Positions 53,182 through 62,400 of a stretch of 64,000 nt of DNA are shown here, in pieces (position 1 is the first letter of the stretch; each line of letters starts with the position of its first letter). Position numbers and translations under genes: made by a program. This DNA is from Psychroserpens sp. GTDB lineage: Bacteria > Bacteroidota > Bacteroidia > Flavobacteriales > Flavobacteriaceae. Where the stretch lies: assembly GCA_017643165.1 (NCBI GenBank), contig JAEPNY010000001.1:744001-808000 (forward strand), written 5' to 3'. The notes beneath the pieces were generated by a model, which was not told where the DNA came from, ran no database searches, and was given only the letters and a program-made list of their open reading frames with translations.

Positions 53182-55482
53182 ATGAAACTATTTAAGTATC
53201 TCTGTTTATCAATTGCATTTATCTCATTTAATGCATATGCTCAAGATCAGGAGCAAGAAGTCCAAACTGGCCATACCAATGAAAATAAGTTTAAACAACT
53301 ATATGACGAGTTTGCAACACCAAATATGTATAGAACGGGTTCAGGAGCTCCAGGTCCAGCATATTATCAGCAACAAGCCGATTATAAAATGGACATTGAG
53401 ATCAATGACGAAACAGCGGTTTTGAGTGGATACGAAACAATTACTTATACCAATAATTCGCCTGATATATTAACCTATCTATGGGTGCAATTAGATCAGA
53501 ACGTAAGACAGAAAGATTCTCCTTCAAAGGATATTAATTCTAGTAGAATCACACCTGCGTTATCGCCATCTCGTTTCGCATCGTCTTATATGAGTGAGCG
53601 ATTTGATGGTGGATTTAATGTAGAGGAAGTTACCGCTACCAATGGTAAAGACCTTCCGTTCATGATTAATCAGACAATGATGCGTGTTGAATTGCCACAA
53701 CCAATGAAAACGGGAGATAAGTTCGCATTCAATATCAAATGGTGGTACCAAATAAATAATCATGTTACTGATGGTGGACGTTCAGGATTTGAATTGTTCC
53801 CTGATGGAAATAGAAACTACGTTATAGCGCAATTCTACCCAAGAATGGCAGTATACAATGATGTAGAAGGATGGCAAAATTCGCAGTTCTGGGGACGTGA
53901 TGAGTTTGCATTACCTTTTGGTAATTTTGAAGTTAATATTACTGTGCCTGCAGATCACTTATTAGATGGAACTGGAAGATTAATGAATAGGTCTGAAGTG
54001 TTTTCAAAAGATATGATGAAACGTTATGAGCAAGCGAAGAAGTCTTATGATGAGCCTGTTATAATAGCTACACAATCGGAAGCAGAAGCACGTGAAAAAG
54101 GACGTTCGAAAAAGAAAAATACTTGGAAATTATACGCTGAGAATGTTCGTGACTTCGGTTTTGCGACATCAAGAAAGTACATCTGGGATATGATGGCAGT
54201 GAAAATTGGTGGACAAGATGTTATGGCGGTTTCATTATATTCAAAAGAAGGAAATCCATTATGGGAGCAGTGGAGTACAAAAGCTGTAGCTAGTACATTG
54301 AAAACATACTCACGTATGACTTTCGACTATCCATATCACAAAGCTATTTCAGTTCATGCAAGACGTCAAGGGATGGAATATCCAATGATTTGCTGGAACT
54401 ATGGTCGTCCTGATGAAAATGGTAACTACGACGATCGTACTAAATACGGAATGATGAGTGTAATTATCCATGAAGTTGGACATAACTTCTTCCCGATGAT
54501 TATTAATAGTGATGAGCGTCAATGGACTTGGATGGATGAAGGATTAAATACGTTCATGCAATATGTTGCTGAGCAAGACTTTGCAGAGTGGTATCCAGCT
54601 GCTTTATCAGCAGGAGACGACAAGTATCCTTCTCGAAGAGGTCCAGCTAAGAATATTGTTAGATATATGGGTGGAAACCAAGATTATATCGCGCCAATTA
54701 TGACTAAAGGTCTTAATACATATCAATTTGGAAATAACGCTTACGGAAAACCTGCAACAGCCCTAAATATTCTAAGGGAAACGGTTATGGGTCGTGAGCT
54801 GTTTGATTATGCATTTAAAGAATATGCAAATCGTTGGATGTTTAAACACCCAACACCAGAAGATTTCTTCCGTACAATGGAAGATGCATCTGCATTCGAT
54901 CTTGATTGGTACTGGAGAGGATGGTTCTACACAACAGATTGGACAGATATCGGATTAAAAGACGTGAAGAAGTACTACGTGAGCTCTGAGCCAAATCAGT
55001 ATGCTAAAAACTACGCTTCAAGTAGAAACATCAATCTTGAAGAAATGGACTTGGTTTATTTAGTAGAAGAAGGAAGCGATGAGTTTGATGAAAAGCTTCG
55101 CCAAGGTACTTCAGCTGATAACTCACCATCGTTAAAAGAATACATGATGGATAACTTTACGCCTGAAGAGCGCAAAAATATCAAGCAACCAAAGTATTTT
55201 TACAACATTACATTTGAAAAACCTGGAGGATTAGTAATGCCAATCATCGTCGAATTTACTTATGCTGATGGAAGTACTAAAACAGAAACGTATCCTGCTC
55301 AGATTTGGAGATATAATGATCGCGAAGTGACTAAAGTGATCGCTTCAGAAAAAGAAATCGTATCGATTAAAGTAGATCCAAAACAAGAAACTGCAGATAT
55401 TGATACTTCGAATAACTCATGGCCAAAAGAAGTAGAAGAAAGTGAGTTTGACACATTCAAGAATAAGGTCAAAGGGAAATAG
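53182..55482 (+). CDS. M1-family zinc metallopeptidase, exported
   Basis: A 766-residue aminopeptidase-fold protein with a signal peptide (cleavage near AYAQ-DQE). The catalytic zinc site is HEVGH at 430-434 with Glu-453 eighteen residues on (HExxH-x18-E), inside VIIHEVGHNFFP...WTWMDEGLNTF. The usual exopeptidase GxMEN motif is not seen; the region before the site reads GMEYPMICWNYG. This is typical of the Bacteroidota M1 group, so endopeptidase or different specificity is possible. It ends the operon with the two paralogues and DUF6702. Confidence 0.93.
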   Translation: MKLFKYLCLSIAFISFNAYAQDQEQEVQTGHTNENKFKQLYDEFATPNMYRTGSGAPGPAYYQQQADYKMDIEINDETAVLSGYETITYTNNSPDILTYLWVQLDQNVRQKDSPSKDINSSRITPALSPSRFASSYMSERFDGGFNVEEVTATNGKDLPFMINQTMMRVELPQPMKTGDKFAFNIKWWYQINNHVTDGGRSGFELFPDGNRNYVIAQFYPRMAVYNDVEGWQNSQFWGRDEFALPFGNFEVNITVPADHLLDGTGRLMNRSEVFSKDMMKRYEQAKKSYDEPVIIATQSEAEAREKGRSKKKNTWKLYAENVRDFGFATSRKYIWDMMAVKIGGQDVMAVSLYSKEGNPLWEQWSTKAVASTLKTYSRMTFDYPYHKAISVHARRQGMEYPMICWNYGRPDENGNYDDRTKYGMMSVIIHEVGHNFFPMIINSDERQWTWMDEGLNTFMQYVAEQDFAEWYPAALSAGDDKYPSRRGPAKNIVRYMGGNQDYIAPIMTKGLNTYQFGNNAYGKPATALNILRETVMGRELFDYAFKEYANRWMFKHPTPEDFFRTMEDASAFDLDWYWRGWFYTTDWTDIGLKDVKKYYVSSEPNQYAKNYASSRNINLEEMDLVYLVEEGSDEFDEKLRQGTSADNSPSLKEYMMDNFTPEERKNIKQPKYFYNITFEKPGGLVMPIIVEFTYADGSTKTETYPAQIWRYNDREVTKVIASEKEIVSIKVDPKQETADIDTSNNSWPKEVEESEFDTFKNKVKGK

Positions 55483-55495
55483 TAATTAAAACTTC

Positions 55496-55525
55496 AAAAA
55501 GCCGATGGTAACATCGGCTTTTTTT
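55496..55525 (+). terminator. Terminator after the M1 peptidase gene
   Basis: Stem AAAAAGCCGATG / CATCGGCTTTTT with a GTAA loop, followed by a T run. Confidence 0.93.
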
Positions 55526-55571
55526 AGCGCTTTTAATGAGCTATTAAAATAATAATACCAAAACATCTCAC

Positions 55572-55579
55572 TATATTTG
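55572..55579 (+). promoter_or_regulatory. Bacteroidota -7 promoter element for tatA, almost leaderless
   Basis: TATATTTG, a TAnnTTTG match, ending four bases before the GTG at 55584. Confidence 0.55.
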
Positions 55580-55583
55580 TAAC

Positions 55584-55877
55584 GTGATTCAATTAGCCAC
55601 ATATTTATTTATCGGTACCAATGAAGTAATGTTTATTTTGGTTATCGTTATTATGGTTTTTGGTGCCGACAAAATTCCTGAAATAGCTAGAGGATTAGGT
55701 AAAGGTATGCGCATGCTTCGTGATGCTTCCAGTGATATCAAGTCTGAAATTGCAAAAAGTGCTGAACAGCAAGGTTTGAATACAGAAGTTACTAAAGAGA
55801 TTACCGAAGAAATCAATAAGGTGAAGGATGATCTGGAAGACTTTTCTGGTTCAGTAAGCCGTAAACCAAAATTCTAA
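55584..55877 (+). CDS. tatA: Twin-arginine translocase subunit TatA/TatB
   Basis: A 97-residue Tat protein with one membrane segment (about 15-30), the hinge FGADKIPEIARGLGKGMR and an amphipathic helix with a charged tail. TatA forms the translocation element for folded proteins with a twin-Arg signal. The likely start is GTG at 55584: it keeps the polar Glu (IGTNEVMF) usual before the TatA membrane helix. The ATG at 55629 would remove it. tatC is not in the window. Confidence 0.9.
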   Translation: MIQLATYLFIGTNEVMFILVIVIMVFGADKIPEIARGLGKGMRMLRDASSDIKSEIAKSAEQQGLNTEVTKEITEEINKVKDDLEDFSGSVSRKPKF

Positions 55878-55880
55878 AGT

Positions 55881-56522
55881 CTATATTTTTCTACTAATAG
55901 TTAGTCCGTCTCTTATCGGTAAAACTACAGTTTCTACGCGCTTGTCATTACGCAATAATGTATTATACTCTAAAAGTGCTTTGGTTGAGTAATCTTTGTC
56001 CTTTAAGGGTTCAATTACCTTTCCATGCCAAAGTACATTGTCCGAAAGTATAATGCCTCCAGGATTTAGTTTGTCAATTACCGCGTGGAAATAATTGACA
56101 TAATTTGGCTTATCGGCATCTATAAATACAAGATCAAAAGACTGATCTAATGTTGGGATGATATCAATGGCTGATCCAAGGTGTTGGTGAATTTGATGGC
56201 CATATGGTGATTTATCAAAATATTTCCGCTGAAAGTCAACTAATTCTTCGTTGACATCAATAGTGTGGATCTCACCATCATTTTGAAGCCCTTCAGCAAG
56301 ACACAAGGTTGCATAACCTGTAAAGGTTCCCAATTCTAAGATGGTTTTAGGTCCAATTAATTTTGAGATCATACTAAGAACACGCCCTTGATAGGGTCCG
56401 CTTAGCATTATCGGCTGTAAGATTTTTTGATAGGTTTCTCTGGTGAGTTGCTGTAATAATTCTGGTTCAGCTTCAGAATGTGAAACCACGTATTCATCTA
56501 ATTTTTCAGGAAGAAAGAACAT
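55881..56522 (-). CDS. O-methyltransferase, caffeoyl-CoA/catechol type
   Basis: A 213-residue class I, metal-dependent O-methyltransferase. Motifs are ILELGTFTGYATLCLAEGL, HTIDVNEE, the metal/acceptor site LVFIDADKPNYVNYF and ILSDNVLWHGKV, ending in PIRDGLTISRK. Family members methylate vicinal hydroxyls; a hydroxylated kynurenine intermediate such as 3-hydroxyanthranilate is a conceivable acceptor because the gene is the last of the kynurenine operon (its ATG overlaps the ACMS decarboxylase stop, TAATG). That substrate is inference. Confidence 0.9.
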   Translation of the reverse strand: MFFLPEKLDEYVVSHSEAEPELLQQLTRETYQKILQPIMLSGPYQGRVLSMISKLIGPKTILELGTFTGYATLCLAEGLQNDGEIHTIDVNEELVDFQRKYFDKSPYGHQIHQHLGSAIDIIPTLDQSFDLVFIDADKPNYVNYFHAVIDKLNPGGIILSDNVLWHGKVIEPLKDKDYSTKALLEYNTLLRNDKRVETVVLPIRDGLTISRKI

Positions 56523-57607
56523 TAACCTAGAATACGTTTTACAAGATTATCTTTGGCGACTTGGTCATTGCCACATAGCCACTGAATGACATTATCTTCC
56601 CAGATCTCATCGCGTTCTTGTTCGGTAATAATATCACGTTCTATGGCAAGATCTAATATTTTTCCTGGATATGACGATTGTTTTTCACTTTCCATTTCAC
56701 CTAAAGGATAAGGGTCGTCTAATCCCATTAATACTTGTTTAGAGGTTTGATTTTTGATCAATAATTGTAGTCCGCCTGTATCATGTACCAACGTATCAAA
56801 AAAGATATTAGGATGTGCTACGGCTTTTCTAGGATGTGTTTTACCTTCAAATAGATCAGGTCGACCATCAAACCCTTGAATTCGACGTCCGAGATTTATT
56901 TGCGCAAGTTGACCACCATGTGCGAAACAGGTGCGCATATTAGGAAACTTTTCTTGATATCCATTCAATGTTAAAAAGTGGTAGGCATCGGCACATTGCG
57001 CTAGCATCCAAATCAGATGGAATCGCCAGGATGTATTTTCAAGCTTGATGAATTTTTCACCATCATAAGGATGAATCTCAACCGCTAAATTGTACTTATT
57101 AGCCAATTCAAAAATTGGCTCGTTCTCCTCATCAAAAATACAACGCCATGTTCCAATGGTATCCATGTAATGTGTAGGTAAGCACAACAATTGCATGCCA
57201 AGTTCTTCAACACATCGTTCTATTTCCCAGCAAGCACCTCTTACAAATCCAGGGTGTACCACAAAACCACATGTGAATTTACTTGGATGATCATGTTGGA
57301 TCTTGGCATTAAAATCGTTTTGGAATCGTAACGCCTGTTTCATTTCCTCAACACGTAAACCATTACCATATAACTGAGATAAATTTAGTACCACAGCATG
57401 ATCTATATTAAAACGCTCCATCCAAGACAATTTCTCATTAAGGAAAAAGCTCGAATCGGTTATTGGCCGATTCCAGTCTTTCTGTAGCATGAATTTTCGA
57501 TCTTTATCTACCCAAAAAATACCCTTATCCTTCATGAACTGTGGGATCTCTTCCGGATAGGGAAGCAGATGTGAATGACCATTTATTCTGAGTTTACGTC
57601 TTTCCAT
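56522..57607 (-). CDS. 2-amino-3-carboxymuconate-6-semialdehyde decarboxylase-like amidohydrolase
   Basis: ACMSD removes CO2 from the 3-hydroxyanthranilate ring-opening product, diverting it from quinolinate to 2-aminomuconate semialdehyde. The 361-residue amidohydrolase has the metal ligands GHSHLLP near 10-12, VEIHPYDG, CFAHGGQL and the Asp in LMGLDDPYPLGE, which correspond to the ACMSD zinc site. TWRC and RRIQGFDGRPDLF are also present. It lies 36 bases after the 3-hydroxyanthranilate dioxygenase gene, which makes the identification strong. Confidence 0.92.
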   Translation of the reverse strand: MERRKLRINGHSHLLPYPEEIPQFMKDKGIFWVDKDRKFMLQKDWNRPITDSSFFLNEKLSWMERFNIDHAVVLNLSQLYGNGLRVEEMKQALRFQNDFNAKIQHDHPSKFTCGFVVHPGFVRGACWEIERCVEELGMQLLCLPTHYMDTIGTWRCIFDEENEPIFELANKYNLAVEIHPYDGEKFIKLENTSWRFHLIWMLAQCADAYHFLTLNGYQEKFPNMRTCFAHGGQLAQINLGRRIQGFDGRPDLFEGKTHPRKAVAHPNIFFDTLVHDTGGLQLLIKNQTSKQVLMGLDDPYPLGEMESEKQSSYPGKILDLAIERDIITEQERDEIWEDNVIQWLCGNDQVAKDNLVKRILG

Positions 57608-57643
57608 GGTAATGACTTAGAGAGGTTATTGGAGTTTAAGATT

Positions 57644-58180
57644 TTAATCTTCGAGTTGTACTTTTTTTGGAGGTTCCATAATTGCACCACAATTCGGACA
57701 ACTACGTTTATCCCTATCACCATAATACTTATCAAATATAGCAGGCATATCGGTCTCTATATTATCTAAAGTAAAATCCTCTTCATAAAGTTTAGTGGTA
57801 CAATTTTCACAAAACCACAATAAAGCATCTTGAACGCCTTGCTCCCTTGGATATTCGATTACAAGACCAACAGTGTTAGCACCACGTTGTGGTGAATGCG
57901 GAACTTTTGGTGGTAAAAGGAAAATTTCCCCTTCTTTGATATGGACGTCTTTAGGTATCCCATTATCAATAACTTTGAGTACAATATCACCTTCAATTTG
58001 ATAAAAGAATTCAGGAGTTTCATTGTAATGATAATCCTTTCTGCTGTTAGGTCCACCTACAACCATGACGATAAAATCTCCGTCTTTCCACACTACTTTA
58101 TTACCAACAGGAGGTTTTAATAAATGACGATTTTCTTCGATCCATGCTTTGAAATTAATGGGAGGATATAATGCGCTCAT
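57644..58180 (-). CDS. nbaC: 3-hydroxyanthranilate 3,4-dioxygenase
   Basis: An extradiol cupin that opens the 3-hydroxyanthranilate ring to ACMS. In the 178-residue protein the Fe ligands are His and Glu of DYHYNETPEFFYQIEG and His of VPHSPQRGANTVG, and Arg of SRKDYHYN binds the carboxylate. The C-terminal CENC and CPNC pairs form the rubredoxin-like second iron site seen in bacterial enzymes. It lies in the kynurenine operon after a 172-base structured gap. Confidence 0.96.
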   Translation of the reverse strand: MSALYPPINFKAWIEENRHLLKPPVGNKVVWKDGDFIVMVVGGPNSRKDYHYNETPEFFYQIEGDIVLKVIDNGIPKDVHIKEGEIFLLPPKVPHSPQRGANTVGLVIEYPREQGVQDALLWFCENCTTKLYEEDFTLDNIETDMPAIFDKYYGDRDKRSCPNCGAIMEPPKKVQLED

Positions 58181-58352
58181 ATACTATGTTTTTGGGCGTT
58201 TTCTCTTCACAAGAGTTTCAGAGAATCAGGCTTTCGGTAGTCGCTTTCTCCTTTGTTTGTAGTACAAAGTCTAAGAGCTCCAACAGTACCTCAATCCTTA
58301 ACGCGAATGTTCAATTCAATAAAATTAGTAATAAAAAACGGATTATATGAAC
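58181..58352 (-). other. Intercistronic spacer with hairpins inside the kynurenine operon
   Basis: The only large gap in the operon. It has no open frame of note and no clear promoter. Two inverted repeats are visible: CTCTT/AAGAG at 58203-58215 (nested in TTCTCT/AGAGAA at 58201-58225) and CTTTGT/ACAAAG at 58251-58269. The minus-strand text (GGATTGAGG ... CCGAAAGCCTG) resembles a mobile intergenic element of flavobacteria as far as I can recall. Confidence 0.4.
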
Positions 58353-59135
58353 TTAAAGTGACTTAGTTCTTCCGCCGTCAACAGGTAAATTAATACCATT
58401 AATATACGCGGCTCGTGCACTCGCTAGAAATGTAATCGCATCCGCTAATTCTTCTGGCTGTGCAAAGCGTTTTGCAGGAATCGCGCCTTTCATTGCTGTC
58501 GCTGCTTGGTCTTCAGTAGTTCCAGTTTTTACCGATTTATTTTTAATGATTTCTGTAAGTCGTTCCGTTCCTGTGGCTCCTGGTAATACATTATTCACTG
58601 TAACACCAAATTGACCAAGCTCGTTGGCCAAAGTTTTACTCCAGTTAGCCACAGCACCACGTATAGTATTGCTCACGCCTAATCCGTCCAAAGGTTGTTT
58701 AACAGAGGTGGAGATCACATTGATGATACGTCCATAACCTTCACTTTTCATGAAGGGAACAACCGCTTGAGCTAGTACGTGATTACATTTAAGATGCTGC
58801 GTAAAGGCATTCTCAAATTCTGTAACATCTGCTGCAAATACAGGTCCGCCCTTTGGTCCACCAGTATTATTTATCAAAATATGAAAACCATGATTGGATT
58901 GGATATAAGCGTCTACATTCGCTTTTAAAGAAGCTGGATCAGAAAAATCCGCCACAATATAATCATGAGGTCGGTGTTGCGGTAATTCTGCCAAGGTTGC
59001 TTTAAGCTTGTCTTCATTTCTAGCGATTAATGTGACTATAGCACCTTCTTCGGCTAGTGCCGTAGCTGTTGCTTTTCCTATACCTGCTGTACTACCGCAT
59101 ACAAGCGCATATTTATTATTAAGTTCTAAATTCAT
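58353..59135 (-). CDS. Atypical short-chain dehydrogenase/reductase in the kynurenine operon
   Basis: A 260-residue SDR with the cofactor-binding GSTAGIGKAT near 14-23, NNTGG near 89-93 and DFSDP near 63. Ser-142 is in place, but the usual YxxxK is replaced: residues 150-160 read DGLGVSNTIRG, so neither Tyr nor Lys is present. This L..SN..R form is shared by a divergent SDR branch. Its reaction is unknown; its position between the dehydrogenase and dioxygenase genes suggests a pathway-related keto, enamine or aldehyde substrate. I chose the ATG at 59135, two bases after the dehydrogenase stop. Confidence 0.88.
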   Translation of the reverse strand: MNLELNNKYALVCGSTAGIGKATATALAEEGAIVTLIARNEDKLKATLAELPQHRPHDYIVADFSDPASLKANVDAYIQSNHGFHILINNTGGPKGGPVFAADVTEFENAFTQHLKCNHVLAQAVVPFMKSEGYGRIINVISTSVKQPLDGLGVSNTIRGAVANWSKTLANELGQFGVTVNNVLPGATGTERLTEIIKNKSVKTGTTEDQAATAMKGAIPAKRFAQPEELADAITFLASARAAYINGINLPVDGGRTKSL

Positions 59136-59137
59136 GA

Positions 59138-60577
59138 TTAATATTTTATACAAACATTTTTTGCTTCTGTAAAAAATCGAAGTGCTTCAAAACCACCTTC
59201 ACGTCCTACTCCAGACGCTTTGACGCCTCCAAATGGCGTTCGTAGATCACGCATCATCCAGGTATTCACCCAAACGATCCCAGCTTGTAAATTTTGGGAC
59301 ATTCGCATAGTACGTTTTAAATCGCTGGTCCATAAAGTTGAAGATAAACCGTATTTTACTTTATTAGCCATTTGCAGCACCTGATCTTCCGATTCAAAGG
59401 GCATAATAGTTACTACAGGACCAAATATTTCTTCTTGATTAATACGACATTCGTCTGAAGGAACTTCAATCACAGTGGGTTCTAAATAATAGCCGTTCTC
59501 GTAGCCTTCTACTTTGACTTCATTTCCGCCACAAAGTACTATACCGTCTTCGTCTTTGGCGATCTTGATATATTCTTTTACTTTTTCTAAGTGAGGTTTC
59601 GAAACTAATGCACCTATATTGGTATCCGCATTTGAAGGATGGCCTACTTTTAATTGTTTTATTTTTTCGACAAAATCTGTTTTAAACCGCTTATAAATAG
59701 AGGCTTCTACAAATATTCGACTGCCACATAAGCAGATTTGTCCTTGGTTTGCGAATGACGATCTAACCGTAGTATTGAGCATGTCGTCATAATCACAATC
59801 TGCAAAGATGATGTTCGGATTCTTACCACCTAATTCAAGAGAAAGCTTCTTAAACATGGGTGCAGCTGTTCGTGCTATATGTGCTCCCGTAGCAGTTCCA
59901 CCGGTAAAACTTATGGCCTTGATATCTGGATGTTCAACGATGGCTTGTCCGGTTGACGTACCTAACCCATGTACTATATTTAGCACGCCTTTAGGAAGTC
60001 CTGCCTCATTACAAATTTCTCCTAATAAGTAAGCGGTCATAGGAGTTACTTCGCTAGGTTTGGCAACAACACAATTTCCTGTAGCAATGGCTGGAGCAAT
60101 TTTCCAACTAAAGAGATAGAGTGGAAGATTCCATGGAGAAATACAACCTACAACGCCTATCGGCTGCCTTAAGGTATAATTGATCGCATTTTGGCCAGTG
60201 CTTTCATGGCTTTCACTAGCGAATTGGGTGATTGCATTTCCGAAGAATCGAAAATTACTTGCTGCTCTTGGAATATCAACCGATTTAGCTAAAGATACAG
60301 GTTTTCCATTGTCTTTACTTTCAGCCTCAGCAAAGCGTTGCAAGTTGACTTCTAATAATTCTGAAATACGGATTAATATTCTGCTACGTTCATCTAAACT
60401 AGTTTGAGACCAAATAGGAAATGCCAATTTAGCTGCTCTATAAGCGTTTTCAACATCTGCTTTAGAGGAATTAGGAATTTGCCCATAAACTTCCCCATTG
60501 GAAGGATTGTAATTATCGATCCATTCGTTCTTGACTGGATCTTGAAATTTGCCGTTGATATAATTCTTTAGTTTCAT
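59138..60577 (-). CDS. 2-aminomuconate-6-semialdehyde dehydrogenase-like aldehyde dehydrogenase
   Basis: This enzyme would oxidise 2-aminomuconate semialdehyde to 2-aminomuconate. The 479-residue ALDH-superfamily protein has [29 protein letters not shown], the catalytic Glu in [12 protein letters not shown], the catalytic Cys in [13 protein letters not shown] (near 281), [13 protein letters not shown] and [14 protein letters not shown]. Its place between ACMS-pathway genes supports the substrate. Its ATG overlaps the RidA stop by 4 bases (ATGA). Confidence 0.93.
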   Translation of the reverse strand: MKLKNYINGKFQDPVKNEWIDNYNPSNGEVYGQIPNSSKADVENAYRAAKLAFPIWSQTSLDERSRILIRISELLEVNLQRFAEAESKDNGKPVSLAKSVDIPRAASNFRFFGNAITQFASESHESTGQNAINYTLRQPIGVVGCISPWNLPLYLFSWKIAPAIATGNCVVAKPSEVTPMTAYLLGEICNEAGLPKGVLNIVHGLGTSTGQAIVEHPDIKAISFTGGTATGAHIARTAAPMFKKLSLELGGKNPNIIFADCDYDDMLNTTVRSSFANQGQICLCGSRIFVEASIYKRFKTDFVEKIKQLKVGHPSNADTNIGALVSKPHLEKVKEYIKIAKDEDGIVLCGGNEVKVEGYENGYYLEPTVIEVPSDECRINQEEIFGPVVTIMPFESEDQVLQMANKVKYGLSSTLWTSDLKRTMRMSQNLQAGIVWVNTWMMRDLRTPFGGVKASGVGREGGFEALRFFTEAKNVCIKY

Positions 60578-60981
60578 GATTGCTTTTTATACGCCATCAC
60601 TTTAATTTCAACTACAAGATCAGGATGCGGTAATTGATGTACAGCAACAGTAGTTCTAGTAGGTCCAGTCGCTTTATCGAAAAATTCTGCATAAGCCTTA
60701 TTATAGCCTGCGAAATCGTTCATATTCACTAGGAACGAAGTCACATCAACAACATCCTTCAAAGAGGCACCGACCTTATTGAGATTCTTGTCAATATTTT
60801 GTAATACTTCGCGTGTCTGAGTTTCAATATTTAAGCGTTTCGTTCCCATTTCGTCAATGATATCAACTCCGGCAATTGTATTATCGGCACGTCTGGAGCT
60901 CGTTCCAGAAACAAATATAAAATCACCAACTTGCTTCACGTGCGGATAAGCACCTCTTGGAGTAACTGTTTTTTCGCTCAT
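60574..60981 (-). CDS. RidA-family protein, probable 2-aminomuconate deaminase
   Basis: A 135-residue YjgF/RidA-fold protein. It shows the start [50 protein letters not shown] and the C-terminal [21 protein letters not shown] with Arg that binds carboxylates of imine substrates. In meta-cleavage kynurenine operons this family supplies 2-aminomuconate deaminase, giving 4-oxalocrotonate. I chose the ATG at 60981 ([13 protein letters not shown]), four bases after the kmo stop. Confidence 0.9.
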   Translation of the reverse strand: MSEKTVTPRGAYPHVKQVGDFIFVSGTSSRRADNTIAGVDIIDEMGTKRLNIETQTREVLQNIDKNLNKVGASLKDVVDVTSFLVNMNDFAGYNKAYAEFFDKATGPTRTTVAVHQLPHPDLVVEIKVMAYKKQS

Positions 60982-60985
60982 AATC

Positions 60986-62398
60986 TTAATGTAATCCTGC
61001 GACCTTGTCATCTTCTAGAATCGCATTGGTTTCTGTTTTTACTTTATCTAATAAATTCCCAACTAGAGTTTTGTCAGTCAAATCTATGTCTGCTGAAATT
61101 GTGCCATCAGATATCATGTTGAGAATAGCTTTGTCTTGCGCGCGTCCTCTCAGCATCGCTTCACGGTATCCGATATGTTCATTAAATGTAACTAAGCTGT
61201 ATTTAGAGGAATAGTTTTCCGGATATAAACGTTCTAAAGCCATTTCAATTTTACGTTTTTCCTGGAATATTGGATTGGCTACATGATCTTTCATTTCATG
61301 AAAATTATCTATAGCCAAATCGGCAATGGCGTCTGTGTCCTTTTTTCTCGTTTTCTCATATTCAGAAAATATAGTCTCCCAATCACCTTCATATTTATCG
61401 AGGACGGCATCAAACTCCACCACATCTTCAAAAGATGCGTTCATTCCCTGTCCGTAAAAAGGGACAATGGCATGCGCCGAGTCTCCCATTAATAGCGTAT
61501 TACCTTTATAATGCCATGGTGTACATTTAACGGTTCCTAATGGCGCTGTAGGATTCTCAAAAAAGTCATCCACTAAATTAGGCATGATATCTAGAGCGTC
61601 TGGGAATTCTTTTTGGAAGAATTCGGTAACGATTTCAGGAGTCGTTAGATTATTGAAATTGTATTCACCTTGGTCATAACTTAGAAATAAGGTTACTGTA
61701 AAACTGCCGTCCAGATTTGGTAGAGCAATGATCATGAAATCACCTCTCGGCCAAATATGAAGGGCGTTTTTATAAGTTTTATAATCGCTATCCTCAGTAG
61801 GTAATATGGCCAATTCCTTATAACCATGTGTTAAATAATCCTGAGAAAAGCTAAATAAGAACTTGCGCTCTAAATAGTAGCTTCTTCGCAACGCAGAACC
61901 AGCACCGTCAGTAGCAATAATAGTATCGGCATCTTCAATAAATTCATCATTAGTAACTGTGTCAATGAATGTCGCGGTAGTCTTTTCGAAGTCCACAAAT
62001 TGACAACGTTTGTTAAAATGAATCTTTACGTTTTTATGAGTTTCGGCTTCATCTAGCAATAAGGCATTCAAGCCGCCTCGTGAAATAGAATTTATATACT
62101 CGTATTCACGTCCACTGTAATTAGAAAGGAAAGTATTTCCGTCTTTATCATGAAGCATGCGACCATTCATTGGTATGCAAAGTGTTTTTACTTTTTCTTC
62201 AATACCAACAAGTTTCATGGCTTTTTCACCGCGATCAGAAAATGCAAGATTGATAGAACGTCCAGCTGATATATCTGTTTTTCGTAGATCAGGTCGCATT
62301 TCGTAAACCGTAACATTATATCCTCGTTGTCCCAACCTAAGTGCCAATAAACTGCCACATAATCCTGCTCCAATTATAAGTATATTTTGTTGTTTCAT
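60986..62398 (-). CDS. kmo: Kynurenine 3-monooxygenase
   Basis: KMO is a flavin hydroxylase converting kynurenine to 3-hydroxykynurenine with NADPH and O2. The 470-residue protein has the FAD-binding [32 protein letters not shown], the substrate-lid region [15 protein letters not shown] and [23 protein letters not shown]-terminal membrane helix, found in the mitochondrial form, is absent. It follows kynU by 2 bases. Confidence 0.97.
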   Translation of the reverse strand: MKQQNILIIGAGLCGSLLALRLGQRGYNVTVYEMRPDLRKTDISAGRSINLAFSDRGEKAMKLVGIEEKVKTLCIPMNGRMLHDKDGNTFLSNYSGREYEYINSISRGGLNALLLDEAETHKNVKIHFNKRCQFVDFEKTTATFIDTVTNDEFIEDADTIIATDGAGSALRRSYYLERKFLFSFSQDYLTHGYKELAILPTEDSDYKTYKNALHIWPRGDFMIIALPNLDGSFTVTLFLSYDQGEYNFNNLTTPEIVTEFFQKEFPDALDIMPNLVDDFFENPTAPLGTVKCTPWHYKGNTLLMGDSAHAIVPFYGQGMNASFEDVVEFDAVLDKYEGDWETIFSEYEKTRKKDTDAIADLAIDNFHEMKDHVANPIFQEKRKIEMALERLYPENYSSKYSLVTFNEHIGYREAMLRGRAQDKAILNMISDGTISADIDLTDKTLVGNLLDKVKTETNAILEDDKVAGLH

Positions 62399-62400
62399 AA

